Shown: positions 41,016 to 50,575, counted from the stretch's first letter. The stretch: DNA of 64,000 bases from Rhizobium sp. Root483D2 (GCF_001426685.1 NZ_LMFB01000001.1:247985-311984), one strand, 5' to 3'. Numbers and translations: made by a program. The notes: generated by a model from the sequence alone, not told the origin.

Positions 41016-42617
41016 TTGGCGTTGACGTCGCTCTACATGCACACCCATCCGCTTATGCTGACCTTTTTCTGCTTCGCGCTGGCCTGTGCTGTCATCCTCT
41101 ATACCGACAAGTTTGCCTTGCCCGCGCGCGAGCGCCGGAGACACCGCCCGGCCGTCAGCCGCCGGCGTGGCCTCGTCGATACCATCTCGCGTCTGCCGAT
41201 CATGGCGCTGGTCTTTGCAGGCTTCTTCGCGATCTCCTGGCGCCCGCTTTACGCAAGCGCCGGCACGATGAGCTTTTTCGTCATTTTCACCGGCATCTCC
41301 CGGGCGAAATACAGGTTCATCCGCGAGCCTCTGGTCTTTTCGGACATTGCCCTGGTGGCCGACGTCTTCAAATACAAGTCGATCTTCTACGCCAATTCGC
41401 TCAACATCGTCTTCTGGATCGTCGCGTTCCTCTATGTGTTCGGCGTGTCGGCGCTGTACATGTATTTCGAGCCCAGCGTCCTGCCCAACAGCCACAAGCT
41501 GCTCTGGATCATCCTGATGATCCTCGTTGCCGACGTGCCCTGGCTTCTTTTGTTCTACGGCCCGGTGAACCGGCCGGTCGCCGACTTCGTGCAGCATCTG
41601 GTCGGCAAGCCCAACGTCAAGGTCAGCACGATCCGTTTTGGAACCTTCGGCTCCGTCATCTTTCATTTCATCCTCTGGCTCGGCCGCCGCCGCGAAAAGA
41701 TCGTTGCCGAACTGCAGGAACGCTTCTTTGCCGCCGTCAACGACCTCATTGGCCACGATGCCGATAACAAGGCGCCGCTGGTCATCGTCTGGCAGTCGGA
41801 ATCCTTCATCGACATGCGCCACTGCGGCGTCAGCAGCGTCAAGCTGCCGGCCATCGACCGGCTGCAGAAAATGGCCGTGCAATGGGGGCGCCTGGCAACC
41901 GTGTTTGAAGGCGGCTACACGCTGCGCACGGAGTTTGCCGTCTTGAGCGGGCTTGTTCCCGACGATCTGCATATCGATGCGAGCTACCCCTATCTGCGGG
42001 CAAGCCACTATACCAATGTGGTCTGGCCGACGAAGCTGAAGAATGCGGGCTGGAGCACGCATTTCATGCATCCCTATGACCGGACCTTCTTCCTGCGCCA
42101 CAAGGCCATGCCGCAGCTCGGCTTCGAGAAAATGACCATGCTCGATGAGTTCGACCATGATCCGGCCCGCGATGGCCCTTATGTGTCGGACAAGACCTTA
42201 ACCCGCAAGGTGATTGCCGATGTGGAAAGCCAGACCGACAGCAAGGGCAGCTTTCTCTTCGTCGCATCGATGGCCAATCATGGCCCCTGGGAGCCAAACC
42301 GTGTCGAAGGCGTGACCGATCCGGTCAAGATCTATCTCGAGATCCTGCAGCAATCCGACAAGGCTCTGGGCGAACTCGTCGATCATCTCAACCGGCTCGA
42401 CCGCCCCGTCTGGCTGGTTTTCTACGGCGACCACGCGCCGCTGTTGAAATCCTTTGCCGACCCCTTTCCCGATCCGCGTACCGATTATTTCATCGTGCCC
42501 CTGGCGGCCGCCCGCACGCTCCACAATGCGCCGACATTTCCCCGCAACGAGGAACCCTGGAAGCTGATGGAAGCCATGCTGAAACACGCCAATCTGCACA
42601 AGGACGACCTGCGATAG
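41016..42617 (+). CDS. rkpI: RkpI, membrane LTA-synthase/sulfatase-fold enzyme
   Basis: 533 residues from TTG 41016 (AAAGG before it); ATG 41037 is the alternative. Several membrane helices in residues 1-190, then an alkaline-phosphatase-fold domain. The residues that define LtaS-type phosphoglycerol/phosphoethanolamine transferases are present: E262 in WQSESF, nucleophile T302 in GGYTLRTEF, D472 and H473 in FYGDHAPLL. So it should be an active phospho-headgroup transferase facing the periplasm rather than a mere structural protein. In Sinorhizobium rkpI is needed for K antigen. Substrate unknown: the lipid made by RkpA/G/H or the capsule itself. Confidence 0.85.
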   Translation: MALTSLYMHTHPLMLTFFCFALACAVILYTDKFALPARERRRHRPAVSRRRGLVDTISRLPIMALVFAGFFAISWRPLYASAGTMSFFVIFTGISRAKYRFIREPLVFSDIALVADVFKYKSIFYANSLNIVFWIVAFLYVFGVSALYMYFEPSVLPNSHKLLWIILMILVADVPWLLLFYGPVNRPVADFVQHLVGKPNVKVSTIRFGTFGSVIFHFILWLGRRREKIVAELQERFFAAVNDLIGHDADNKAPLVIVWQSESFIDMRHCGVSSVKLPAIDRLQKMAVQWGRLATVFEGGYTLRTEFAVLSGLVPDDLHIDASYPYLRASHYTNVVWPTKLKNAGWSTHFMHPYDRTFFLRHKAMPQLGFEKMTMLDEFDHDPARDGPYVSDKTLTRKVIADVESQTDSKGSFLFVASMANHGPWEPNRVEGVTDPVKIYLEILQQSDKALGELVDHLNRLDRPVWLVFYGDHAPLLKSFADPFPDPRTDYFIVPLAAARTLHNAPTFPRNEEPWKLMEAMLKHANLHKDDLR

Positions 42618-42645
42618 TGCCGGCGCTGGTTTCAAAGGGGCCGCG

Positions 42646-43947
42646 ATGATGGGGACGCAAACTGGGCCGGAGCGGCGTGTCTTCCTCTTCCTGCAGGGGC
42701 CATCCTCACCGATCTTTGCCAAGATTGCCAACCGGCTGGAGGCCAAGGGCCATCTCTGCCTGCGAATCAATCTCAATCCGGGCGACCAGATCTTCTGGCG
42801 GCGCAAGGGTGGCTACCATTACCGCGGCCGCGGCGGACAGGACTGGCGCAGCTATATTGCCGCCTTTCTCGTCCAGCACGGCGTCACCGACCTCGTCCTC
42901 TTAGGTGAGGAGCGCCCCTATCATCTCATTGCGATCGAGGCTGCCAATCACCACGGCATCGCGGTAGCGGTCGTCGAAATGGGTTATCTCCGGCCGGATT
43001 GGCTGACGCTCGAGCGCGACGGCATGTCGTCCAACTCGCACTTTCCCAACGATCCGCAGGCGATCATCGATGCGGCCCATACCCTTCCCGAACCGGATTT
43101 CGCGAGACGTTACACGCAGAGCTTTGCCGCCGAAGCGGCTTATGATCTTCTCTACAATCTACCCAATGTGTTCCTGTGGTTTCTCTTCCCGCACTACCAC
43201 CGCCACGCCCTGTTTCATCCCCTGGCTGAATATGCCGGCTGGGTGATGCGGCTGGCGGGGGGCAAGAAAAGAACATTGGCGGCAATGGCGCTCGTTGACA
43301 CCCTTCTTTCCTCCGGCACCGCATTTTTCGTTTTTCCGCTACAATTGCAGACCGATTTCCAGCTGCGGGCCCATTCGCCCTATCATGATCAGCGGGACGC
43401 CATCACCGAGGTGATCACCTCCTTCGCCGCCCATGCACCGGAGACAGCCAGCCTGGTCGTCAAGATCCATCCGCTCGACAACGGGCTGATCGACTGGCGA
43501 GCCTATGTCGAAGCGCTGGCCACAAAACTTGGTATTGGCAGCCGGGTCAAATTTCTGGATGGCGGCGACCTGAATGCGCTCCTGATGAAAACCAGCGGTG
43601 TCGTGACGATCAATTCGACCGTTGGGTTTCATGCCCTGCAACTCGGCAAGCCCGTGAAGGTGCTTGGAACGGCCGTCTTCGACATTGCCGGTCTCAGCGA
43701 TCAGTCGGACCTTGAGCAATTCTGGAAAGCTCCGGCAGGCCCGCAGGACGCCGTGCGATCAGCGTTTTTCCGCCTGCTGGCGGCGGCAATCCAGGTCCGG
43801 GGAAACTTCTACTCGGCCACTGGCACCGATGCCGGCGCAGATGCGATCGCCAACAGACTGCACGACAGGTCGCTCAACCAGCCCGGCGGCTTTACCGACC
43901 CGCCTCCCCGCCGCAAACCAGCCAAGAACAATCGCCGTCCTCGTTGA
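42646..43947 (+). CDS. rkpJ: RkpJ, KpsS-like capsule Kdo transferase
   Basis: 433 residues, soluble, with the capsule-synthesis pattern of KpsS: VFLFLQGPSSPIFAKIANRL, INLNPGDQIFWRRKG, LGEERPYHLIAIEAA, VEMGYLRPDWLTLERDGM, and C-terminal LVVKIHPLDNGLIDW plus GVVTINSTVGFHALQLGKPV. KpsS in E. coli adds the first beta-Kdo to the lipid anchor of group 2 capsules. Starts with ATG-ATG at 42646/42649, 28 bases after rkpI. Last gene of rkpAGHIJ. Confidence 0.9.
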   Translation: MMGTQTGPERRVFLFLQGPSSPIFAKIANRLEAKGHLCLRINLNPGDQIFWRRKGGYHYRGRGGQDWRSYIAAFLVQHGVTDLVLLGEERPYHLIAIEAANHHGIAVAVVEMGYLRPDWLTLERDGMSSNSHFPNDPQAIIDAAHTLPEPDFARRYTQSFAAEAAYDLLYNLPNVFLWFLFPHYHRHALFHPLAEYAGWVMRLAGGKKRTLAAMALVDTLLSSGTAFFVFPLQLQTDFQLRAHSPYHDQRDAITEVITSFAAHAPETASLVVKIHPLDNGLIDWRAYVEALATKLGIGSRVKFLDGGDLNALLMKTSGVVTINSTVGFHALQLGKPVKVLGTAVFDIAGLSDQSDLEQFWKAPAGPQDAVRSAFFRLLAAAIQVRGNFYSATGTDAGADAIANRLHDRSLNQPGGFTDPPPRRKPAKNNRRPR

Positions 43948-43984
43948 CCGGTCCGGCGTTGCGCCATTTGGGCATGCGGCGTTT

Positions 43985-44659
43985 TTAGCGGGATTTGCTG
44001 CTTTCGATGAGTGCCAGCACCAGGGTCGATAGCAATGTCAGCGGCGGGGTTGCAGCACTTTGGGGCTTGGAGCTCTCGTTGGCGCTGAGGCCGACCTTGC
44101 CGACCGGCTTGTCATCCGCATCCACGCCGCTATTGCCAAGCGTCCACCATCCCTTGCGCAATATCTTTTCGATCACGAAGGTGGCGACATCCAGCGAGCG
44201 CGACGGCGAACCCGGCGGTAAGACGTCGGCGGATGTGGGATTGCGCTCGTTCATCACCGAGTAATATACCCGGCGGATATCGTCATCGATGTCGTCGGCG
44301 CCTTCGGCAGCGGAATTGATCTTCTGTCTCAGCTTGCGCAAGTCGGCAACGGTCACGGTCAGGTTATCCGCTATGCCGGTCAATTCGTCGGCAAACACAT
44401 CCGGATTGCCGCCATCGCCGGTAAACAATTCGGAGAGTGCCGATCCCGGCGCTGCCTGGCGGTTGCGAATGACCTTTGCGGCCCCGCGGATGCCATCGCG
44501 AAACGCCTCTTTGCGGATTTCGTCCTGTTTGTCCATCAGGTCCGACGCGGCGGAACAGACTTCGAGAAGGAGCGCCGTTGTATTCTGGTCCGGCGCTGCC
44601 TGCGCTGCCTCTCTCGCTCTTGCGATGAGTTCATTCAGAGACGATTTGTGATCGGTCAT
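43985..44659 (-). CDS. Unknown protein with possible C-terminal membrane anchor
   Basis: 224 residues, mostly helical and charged. It has SLNELIARAREAAQAAPDQN near the start, ELTGIADNLTVTVADLRKLR in the middle, RVYYSVMNERNPTSAD, and ends with a short hydrophobic stretch PPLTLLSTLVLALIESSKSR that could be a tail anchor. No signal peptide, no known domain recognised. It converges on rkpJ and is followed upstream by a glycosyltransferase gene on the same strand, with 51 bases between, so it likely belongs to the capsule locus. Confidence 0.7.
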   Translation of the reverse strand: MTDHKSSLNELIARAREAAQAAPDQNTTALLLEVCSAASDLMDKQDEIRKEAFRDGIRGAAKVIRNRQAAPGSALSELFTGDGGNPDVFADELTGIADNLTVTVADLRKLRQKINSAAEGADDIDDDIRRVYYSVMNERNPTSADVLPPGSPSRSLDVATFVIEKILRKGWWTLGNSGVDADDKPVGKVGLSANESSKPQSAATPPLTLLSTLVLALIESSKSR

Positions 44660-44710
44660 CGACGGCCTGATTTCTGCGTCATAAAATTTCGCCTGACGAT
44701 TTAAAATATC

Positions 44711-46039
44711 TTATTTGAACTTGGCATAAAGGTCTTGCAGGCGCTCGCGGTATTTCTCCGGAGAAAACAGCTTTGCCCGCTCCACGCCCAGCGTCTGATA
44801 GTGCTCAACCAGCCCATCGTCATTTGCCATGTCTCTGATCGCCTGCGAGATTGCATTAACATTGTAGGGATCGACGACCAACGCGCTCTCGCCCGCAACT
44901 TCCGGATTGGCGCCTTCGCTGCCCGTGATGACGGCGGTGCCCAATTGCATGGCCTCCAGGATCGGCAGCCCGAAGCCCTCATAGAGCGAGGGAAACACGA
45001 CGGCCCGTGCACAGCGGATCAGCGATGTCAGCAGGTTGAGCGGAAGATATTCCAGCCGGACGACCGAGGACGTTTTCGACACGTGGCCGATCGTCGGATC
45101 GGCAGGCTGGCCCTTGCGCGATTTATCGGTATCGGTGGGAACACCGAGGAGACGCAACTCATTCGCATTCTTCCAGACCAGCTGGCCGACAATGACGAGC
45201 GGACGGTTCGTCTGGCTGGCCAGGTAGGCCTCGATGATACGGGCAACATTCTTTTTCGGTTCGATCGCACCGAAAAACAGGAAATATTCCTTGTGCTCGA
45301 GGCCGAAAATGGAGCGGACCTCCTGGCGCACTTCATCCTCTGGACGGTTGAGAATATAGCTCGGCAGACTGGCCGCCTGAAAGGTGTTGGTCACACGGCT
45401 CTCATCGACGCCGAGCAGATCGATAATGTCGCGCTTGGAAACTTCCGAAACGGTGACGATATGGTCTGCCTTCTCGGCGATGCGCCGGACCTTCTTCAAG
45501 AACTCTTTCTTGTTGTCGAGGGTCGTGTAAGGCAGCCTCAAGGGCACGAGATCATGGATCGTATAGAGATTGACCGCTTTCTTGAGCGTCACGGCCAGCG
45601 GGTATGTCCAATGCGCAATATCAGCAGCACCAGGATAATCGACATTCAAAAACTGACCGTAGGTTTTAAAATGCCAGCGCGACAGCGTGAAGAGGTCGCG
45701 CGAATTGACGATCCTGTCATGCGCCGGCAGTCCGCCGGTTGCGGTTTTTGCGATGACCTTGCCGGTGATCGGAACCTGTCTTGCGGTGGCCCCAAGCGGC
45801 GACGTGATCAGCCGCTGCACGACCTCATGGGTCTTCATCGATTTTATCGACGGATCAAAGAAGCTGATTTCTGCCAGAAGGTCATTTTTCCCGGCCGATG
45901 ACCGGACCCCGTACATCAGGTCCACCTTGTGGCCGAGCGCGGACAGCTGTTCGCTCAGGTTCCGGGCATAGGTCGCCACCCCTGTCCCCTTCTCCAGGGC
46001 GAGATTGTAACCATCGACCATGATGCGGGCATTGGACAT
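44711..46039 (-). CDS. Glycosyltransferase family 4 (capsule)
   Basis: 442 residues, GT-B fold retaining glycosyltransferase. N-terminal acceptor part has GYNLALEKGTGVATYARNL; the nucleotide-sugar part has FLFFGAIEPKKNVARIIEAY and the E-x7-E motif FPSLYEGFGLPILEAMQLGT. Cytoplasmic, peripheral. Upstream are 1.4 kb of AT-rich DNA. Probably builds the capsule repeat or its linker; donor and acceptor cannot be read from sequence. Confidence 0.87.
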   Translation of the reverse strand: MSNARIMVDGYNLALEKGTGVATYARNLSEQLSALGHKVDLMYGVRSSAGKNDLLAEISFFDPSIKSMKTHEVVQRLITSPLGATARQVPITGKVIAKTATGGLPAHDRIVNSRDLFTLSRWHFKTYGQFLNVDYPGAADIAHWTYPLAVTLKKAVNLYTIHDLVPLRLPYTTLDNKKEFLKKVRRIAEKADHIVTVSEVSKRDIIDLLGVDESRVTNTFQAASLPSYILNRPEDEVRQEVRSIFGLEHKEYFLFFGAIEPKKNVARIIEAYLASQTNRPLVIVGQLVWKNANELRLLGVPTDTDKSRKGQPADPTIGHVSKTSSVVRLEYLPLNLLTSLIRCARAVVFPSLYEGFGLPILEAMQLGTAVITGSEGANPEVAGESALVVDPYNVNAISQAIRDMANDDGLVEHYQTLGVERAKLFSPEKYRERLQDLYAKFK

Positions 46040-47513
46040 GAATTAAAAATCCTAATTGTTACCGGTCAAACCAGATCCGGATCCTGCATTTCGCCGGGCC
46101 TTGCGCCTGTGTGCAAGCGCCTGGCAAGAACGCTGCGCATGACCTGCGTTGACACAGTCGCTTGCTATCTAGGGGATTGCCATTTTGGACGCAACCTTTT
46201 GCGACCGGCAGGGGGTATTCCTCAAGCCAATTCAGGCCGAACGGTGTGACAACGCGTTGAAGCAGACATCGGTATGGTGTCGCGGCGGTTCTCTTGATGA
46301 CTGTGCCCGTTGCCGGAATCTGTCTTACAAAGGGATGTCCGGACTGACTTACCACGCCCGCTCCAAAAGGTTTTCACACTATTATGCCCTTACTTCTCAT
46401 GTCGTTTGGACGAGCGGATCCGGCGACATATGACCAGCAGCGGCTCTGAGCTATGGGATTGAACCGGTCATACCGGCAGGACGCTGTTGTTTTTAGACGA
46501 AAATTTGCATGAACTGTTTAGGATCAGTCTTGGAAAAGCGCCGCGGCCGGCAGTTTTAATCCAGCAAAATTCGAACAAATCACACGTTTTCCATTACAAT
46601 TAGAGCTTGATTTTAGCCATCATGAATGGCATTTCACAACCAACTCTCAACCAATAGGAGTTTTTTCGCGCGTATTTATAAAAGAAATATTAAAACTTAC
46701 TGCAGTTCTCATAGTCGTTCGCGCGGCTGCCGGCGCAGTCGCAATTTAGATAGGCCCAATTGCGGGAGGGGTGCAACGTTCAGTTTCGTAACTACGGGAA
46801 CCACACAGGAATAACCGAAGTGGGTAACGAGGTTATTTCTGGATTTGTGAAGATAGTCACGGGCATCGAGCAATATCCAATGGGGATTCTACGCCGATCA
46901 GGCTTATGAAATCGTTGGAGGACATCGGAACACAAGCGTCTCTGCGGCGAGCAGCCCCCATTGGGAAACAGGGCACCTGCTGCCTTGCGGAGCCTCATAG
47001 TCAGTGGCCGGACAGGAGGAGAGGAGTCACATTTCTCTGTTCTTAGCCGTGGCATACGAATTTCCGGCGTTGAGTTGGCTCCATTGGATGTCAGGTGCTG
47101 ACGCCGGAATGCCGAAGGACTTCTAGAGGAGAGGTCTTTGGGGGGAGATAGGGAGAGACAAACTGCAAGTAGCGCCTGCTTTGGGGACTTATACGGCGCA
47201 TCCATGAAACTCTAGGTCATTACCCAGCGAGCCCGCACATTATTGCGCGCGAGGCTACAGAAGCTTGGCATTTGCAGACAGCAAATACGCCGGATTCTTC
47301 AGTGTGCCCTGAAAATAATAACACAAATTTCATAATACCCTTTGGCGAAAAAGCATTAATAAGTCGGAGAGCATTTAAATGACAAATGTATAGTTGAATT
47401 ACCAAGGGAGGAGACGATGATAATAGGGAGGAGATACATGAGGAACACTGGATTTTCCTGCGAAATGTCGCGTCTGCACAAAAATTACAGTCAATCTGTC
47501 AATTGGAGGCGAC
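46040..47513. other. AT-rich stretch without a recognisable gene
   Basis: Nearly 1.5 kb between the GT4 gene and the porin gene. Base composition is visibly lower in GC, with homopolymeric AT runs around 46540-46690 and 47320-47470. Open frames (for example 46792-47205) are short, with no ribosome site and no recognisable protein. It may be a large regulatory region for the porin and the divergent GT4 gene or the worn remains of an insertion; no terminal repeats were found. Confidence 0.55.
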
Positions 47514-48518
47514 ATGACATTGGCAAAACTATTTCTCGCAACTGTTGCTGCCTCATCAGCAACGGTCAGCGCTGAAGCTGCAAACGTAGTCATTAATACA
47601 CAAAGCGAAGAATCGGAATACCTGCGCGTTTGCGATGCTTTCGGGCAGGGTTATTTCTTCATTCCTGGCACTGAAACCTGCTTGAAGCTGGAGGGCTACT
47701 CGCGTTTTCAGGTTAATGCTGGACCTAACGCCGGCGGGTCGAAGGACTATGACCCGTTCGTGCGCGTTCATGTACAATTGACTGCGAACAGCGACACCGA
47801 ACATGGTCCGCTCACAAGCGTGCTGACTTTAAGGGCATTGGGAGGCAGGTACCCGCAAACGAACAGTCCACGGGTGGAGGCTGCATATATTGACATCGCA
47901 GGATTCCGTGCAGGTGTTTTCTACGGATGGTGGGATTATAATCTGACCGGGGATACCGACGATCTTTTCAGCCCCTATAGTCCTTTGAACTCGGTGCGTT
48001 ATCAATACGAAGCGTCAGGGTTCTACGCCGGGATAGCTGCCGATAGGCTCGACGCTTACGCAATAGACAGAGATGCCGTTGGTGTTGCTCTTGGTACCGG
48101 CGGCAGGGGTGACGGGTTCAGATATCACATTACCGGGGGATACGACACCGACTTTCAAGAGTGGGCGCTTCGCGCGTTGGGTAAGGTCGAGATCGGTGTC
48201 GGAACGCTGGGCTTTTCTGCTGTGTATTCCAGCAATCCGAACGGTTATTACGCAACCGCTGGATGGAGTACAGCCGCCGAATACTCTATTGCAGCAACAG
48301 AAAAGCTGCTGATCACCCCCGCAATCCAATACTTCGGCAATTACGGTGCAAATGTTGCTAAATCAGAATTTCGCCCCAATGACGCCTGGAAAACGGGTGT
48401 GACTGTAGACTATCAGATCATGGATAATTTCTTCGCAAAGCTATCGCTTGAGCATACCGAAATAAACAATGCCGATAACATTACCAGCGGGTTTATACGG
48501 TTTGAGCGCGCGTTTTAA
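47514..48518 (+). CDS. Outer-membrane porin (Omp2/RopA type)
   Basis: 334 residues with a Sec signal (cut near AEA-ANVV) and a 16-strand-like porin body. YLRVCDAFGQGYFFIPGTETCLKLEGYSR (two Cys in the first strands) is the hallmark of the alphaproteobacterial porin family; the end, FIRFERAF, closes in Phe as outer-membrane proteins require. GGAGG lies before the ATG. Codon use is lower in GC than that of neighbours, and it sits inside a capsule locus, which points to acquisition or a special role. Forms passive pores for small solutes. Confidence 0.9.
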   Translation: MTLAKLFLATVAASSATVSAEAANVVINTQSEESEYLRVCDAFGQGYFFIPGTETCLKLEGYSRFQVNAGPNAGGSKDYDPFVRVHVQLTANSDTEHGPLTSVLTLRALGGRYPQTNSPRVEAAYIDIAGFRAGVFYGWWDYNLTGDTDDLFSPYSPLNSVRYQYEASGFYAGIAADRLDAYAIDRDAVGVALGTGGRGDGFRYHITGGYDTDFQEWALRALGKVEIGVGTLGFSAVYSSNPNGYYATAGWSTAAEYSIAATEKLLITPAIQYFGNYGANVAKSEFRPNDAWKTGVTVDYQIMDNFFAKLSLEHTEINNADNITSGFIRFERAF

Positions 48519-48675
48519 GAACTGACACCACGCGGTTGCTGACAACCGGCTGAAAGGATGGCCGTGTTCAGCAGAGGCGTGGTGGCTTCTCAAATGTTAA
48601 ATTTTTTGGCGATGAGCCAATACTGTATTCCGGATTGACATGGCCGGCTAAACGTCGCCGGCCAGTGAGGTCTGA

Positions 48676-49392
48676 TTAGACCGGAATGATATCGTTCTCG
48701 TCACCATCCGCGACATGTTCGAGTTCTCCGACACCATCCTTGAGCTTGTCTTTTCCAAACCAGTTTTCCGCTTCTTCAGCGGAATTGACTTCCTGAATCT
48801 TGAACTCGTCGATGATGAAGAAGTCATTGCAGTATTTTCTCAACAGCGTCGGCGAGGAGGTCACGATGAGGAAACCGGCTGAGCGCATGCGTTCCGTCAC
48901 CAGTTCTTCGCATCTGGTTCTGAAAGCACCGCGGCCGCCAATAAGGCTCTCGTCGATAATATAGGTCTCGAAAGGAATGGCATAGCAGGAGGTGAACAGA
49001 AGCTTGGTGCGCTCATCCCGGTTGAGGTGCCTGAAGGGCTTGTCGATCGACTTGCCGATTTCCGTGAAATCCAGCACGAAGCGGATGATCGGGACCGGAT
49101 CGAAACCGAAGACCCGGCATAGGAATGCCAGATTCTCACGGCCGGTCAGCGCTCCGTTGAAAACGCCGCCGGAGGCCACCGGAAACGAGACGAGCGACGA
49201 TCGCCGCACCCGGCCTATGTCGGGACGCAGTTTTCCCGTCGTCAAGTTGGCGACAACGGTCTTTCCACTGCGCGGCGGCGCCAGAATGCCGGTCAGGCGA
49301 TCAGGGCCGAATTCGACATTGACGCCCTCCAGAACCTTGGTCCGGTGAGACTTCTGCCGGAGCGTCTTGTGGACATTGATAAATTCGATCAT
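48676..49392 (-). CDS. kpsT: KpsT-like capsule ABC ATPase with altered motifs
   Basis: 238 residues from ATG 49392. Aligns along its whole length with KpsT: LTGRENLAFLCRVFGF, LVSFPVASGGVFNGAL, YIIDESL. But the ATPase motifs differ: Walker A is APPRSGKT (38-45) with the first Gly lost, signature reads LNRDE (123-127) where KpsT has SSGM, the D-loop reads SLIGGRG, and the H-loop His is Ser (about 179). Walker B Glu (E148) remains. KpsT normally powers capsule export with KpsM. It may be impaired, or the pair may use one active partner. It lies 13 bases after a GT4 gene; kpsM is 6 kb away. Confidence 0.82.
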   Translation of the reverse strand: MIEFINVHKTLRQKSHRTKVLEGVNVEFGPDRLTGILAPPRSGKTVVANLTTGKLRPDIGRVRRSSLVSFPVASGGVFNGALTGRENLAFLCRVFGFDPVPIIRFVLDFTEIGKSIDKPFRHLNRDERTKLLFTSCYAIPFETYIIDESLIGGRGAFRTRCEELVTERMRSAGFLIVTSSPTLLRKYCNDFFIIDEFKIQEVNSAEEAENWFGKDKLKDGVGELEHVADGDENDIIPV

Positions 49393-49405
49393 CGCGTTCA
49401 GCCTC

Positions 49406-50575
49406 TCACCTGCCGTCTGTAGGACCGCCTGCCCGTGCGGTAATCTCTGCAAGCCAGCCGATGCCGTCCAGTGGGTTTAAAAATATTGTACCGGGCGGGG
49501 CAATTTCTCGAAACACAGAAATATCGGAGACCATGCTGGGGACGCCAAGAGCTGCGGCTTCCAACAGGGGTATGCCGAGCCCTTCCGCAAAAGATGGAAA
49601 TAAAAGTGCCTTTGCCTCTTGCAGCATTGTCTGAACATCAAAATCCGAAAGGCCGGAAAATACGAAGACGGAATCCTTGATCACCTCGCAGCGTTCCAAC
49701 ATATCCAGCACATTTTCATTTTCCCAGCCTTGCTTGCCAATGATGCAAAGACGCGGCGGGTTTGCCTGCTGCGCCAGTTCACGCCAGACCTGCAGCAGAA
49801 GAAGGTGGTTTTTTCTGGGTTCGATCGTACCAAGCACGACGAAAAATGGCCTCTTATCCTGCAAAAACGCTTTCACAGGCGGCGCAAGGGGTGTTTCGCG
49901 CGCAGGCTTGAAATCCAGCGTGGGCACGATGACATCCGTTGCCTTCAGTTGCCAGCCATTATCCGAGGCGAAGGATACAACGCGCTGGTGCGTGTCCCAT
50001 GAATTGCCAACAGCGATCACCGGCGCATCCGTCAGCTCATCTAAGAAGCCAAGGAATTGCCGCTTCGTCTCGGGCCGCTGATATTCCGGGTAATCGAGTG
50101 GAATGAGATCGTGGATATAGATGAGGCGCTGCATCTTGCAGCCTGGGTCGAGACGACGCATCCCTCCCTTGACCTTGCCCACACCCGAATGCGACGCCAC
50201 GACATAGGTCGTTTGTTCAGAGACGATCTGCCCGCTTGCGGCCAGAAAGCGCCGGATAAAGGGCTCGGTCCAAAGGCGAAGCCTCTTTGAGGGACTCGTC
50301 TTTATTTTAAGTTCCGCATCGTCATTCCACGCCTGCTGAAGATGCTCCAGAACATTCTGTCCAAGATCCTGCGGCAGAATACAAATGCCGTGGATGCCGG
50401 CATGCACGAAATGACAGTTGATTCCAAACCGCTGCAAAAGGTCGAGGCCGATGGCCAGATCGATACGATCGACGCCGGTACCGAACGGTTTTCCGTAACT
50501 GCGGACAAGTCGCGAAATGTCAAAAAGAACACGCGGCGTTTCGATCGAAAGAGGCCGCATTGAAAGACGATACAT
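49406..50575 (-). CDS. Glycosyltransferase family 4 (capsule)
   Basis: 389 residues, GT-B fold. VLFDISRLVRSYGKPFGTGVDRIDLAIG at the acceptor side; FFVVLGTIEPRKNHLLLLQV and E-x7-E in FPSFAEGLGIPLLEAAALGV at the donor side. Start may be 50575 or the ATG six codons later (MRPLSIE). Distinct in sequence from the GT4 at 44711 but same family. In one operon with the KpsT-like gene. Confidence 0.87.
   Translation of the reverse strand: MYRLSMRPLSIETPRVLFDISRLVRSYGKPFGTGVDRIDLAIGLDLLQRFGINCHFVHAGIHGICILPQDLGQNVLEHLQQAWNDDAELKIKTSPSKRLRLWTEPFIRRFLAASGQIVSEQTTYVVASHSGVGKVKGGMRRLDPGCKMQRLIYIHDLIPLDYPEYQRPETKRQFLGFLDELTDAPVIAVGNSWDTHQRVVSFASDNGWQLKATDVIVPTLDFKPARETPLAPPVKAFLQDKRPFFVVLGTIEPRKNHLLLLQVWRELAQQANPPRLCIIGKQGWENENVLDMLERCEVIKDSVFVFSGLSDFDVQTMLQEAKALLFPSFAEGLGIPLLEAAALGVPSMVSDISVFREIAPPGTIFLNPLDGIGWLAEITARAGGPTDGR

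Noticed and set aside
46792..47205. 137-codon minus-strand frame in the AT-rich stretch
   Set aside because: No ribosome site, Ser/Pro/Arg-rich translation without hydrophobic core; not like a protein or a transposase.
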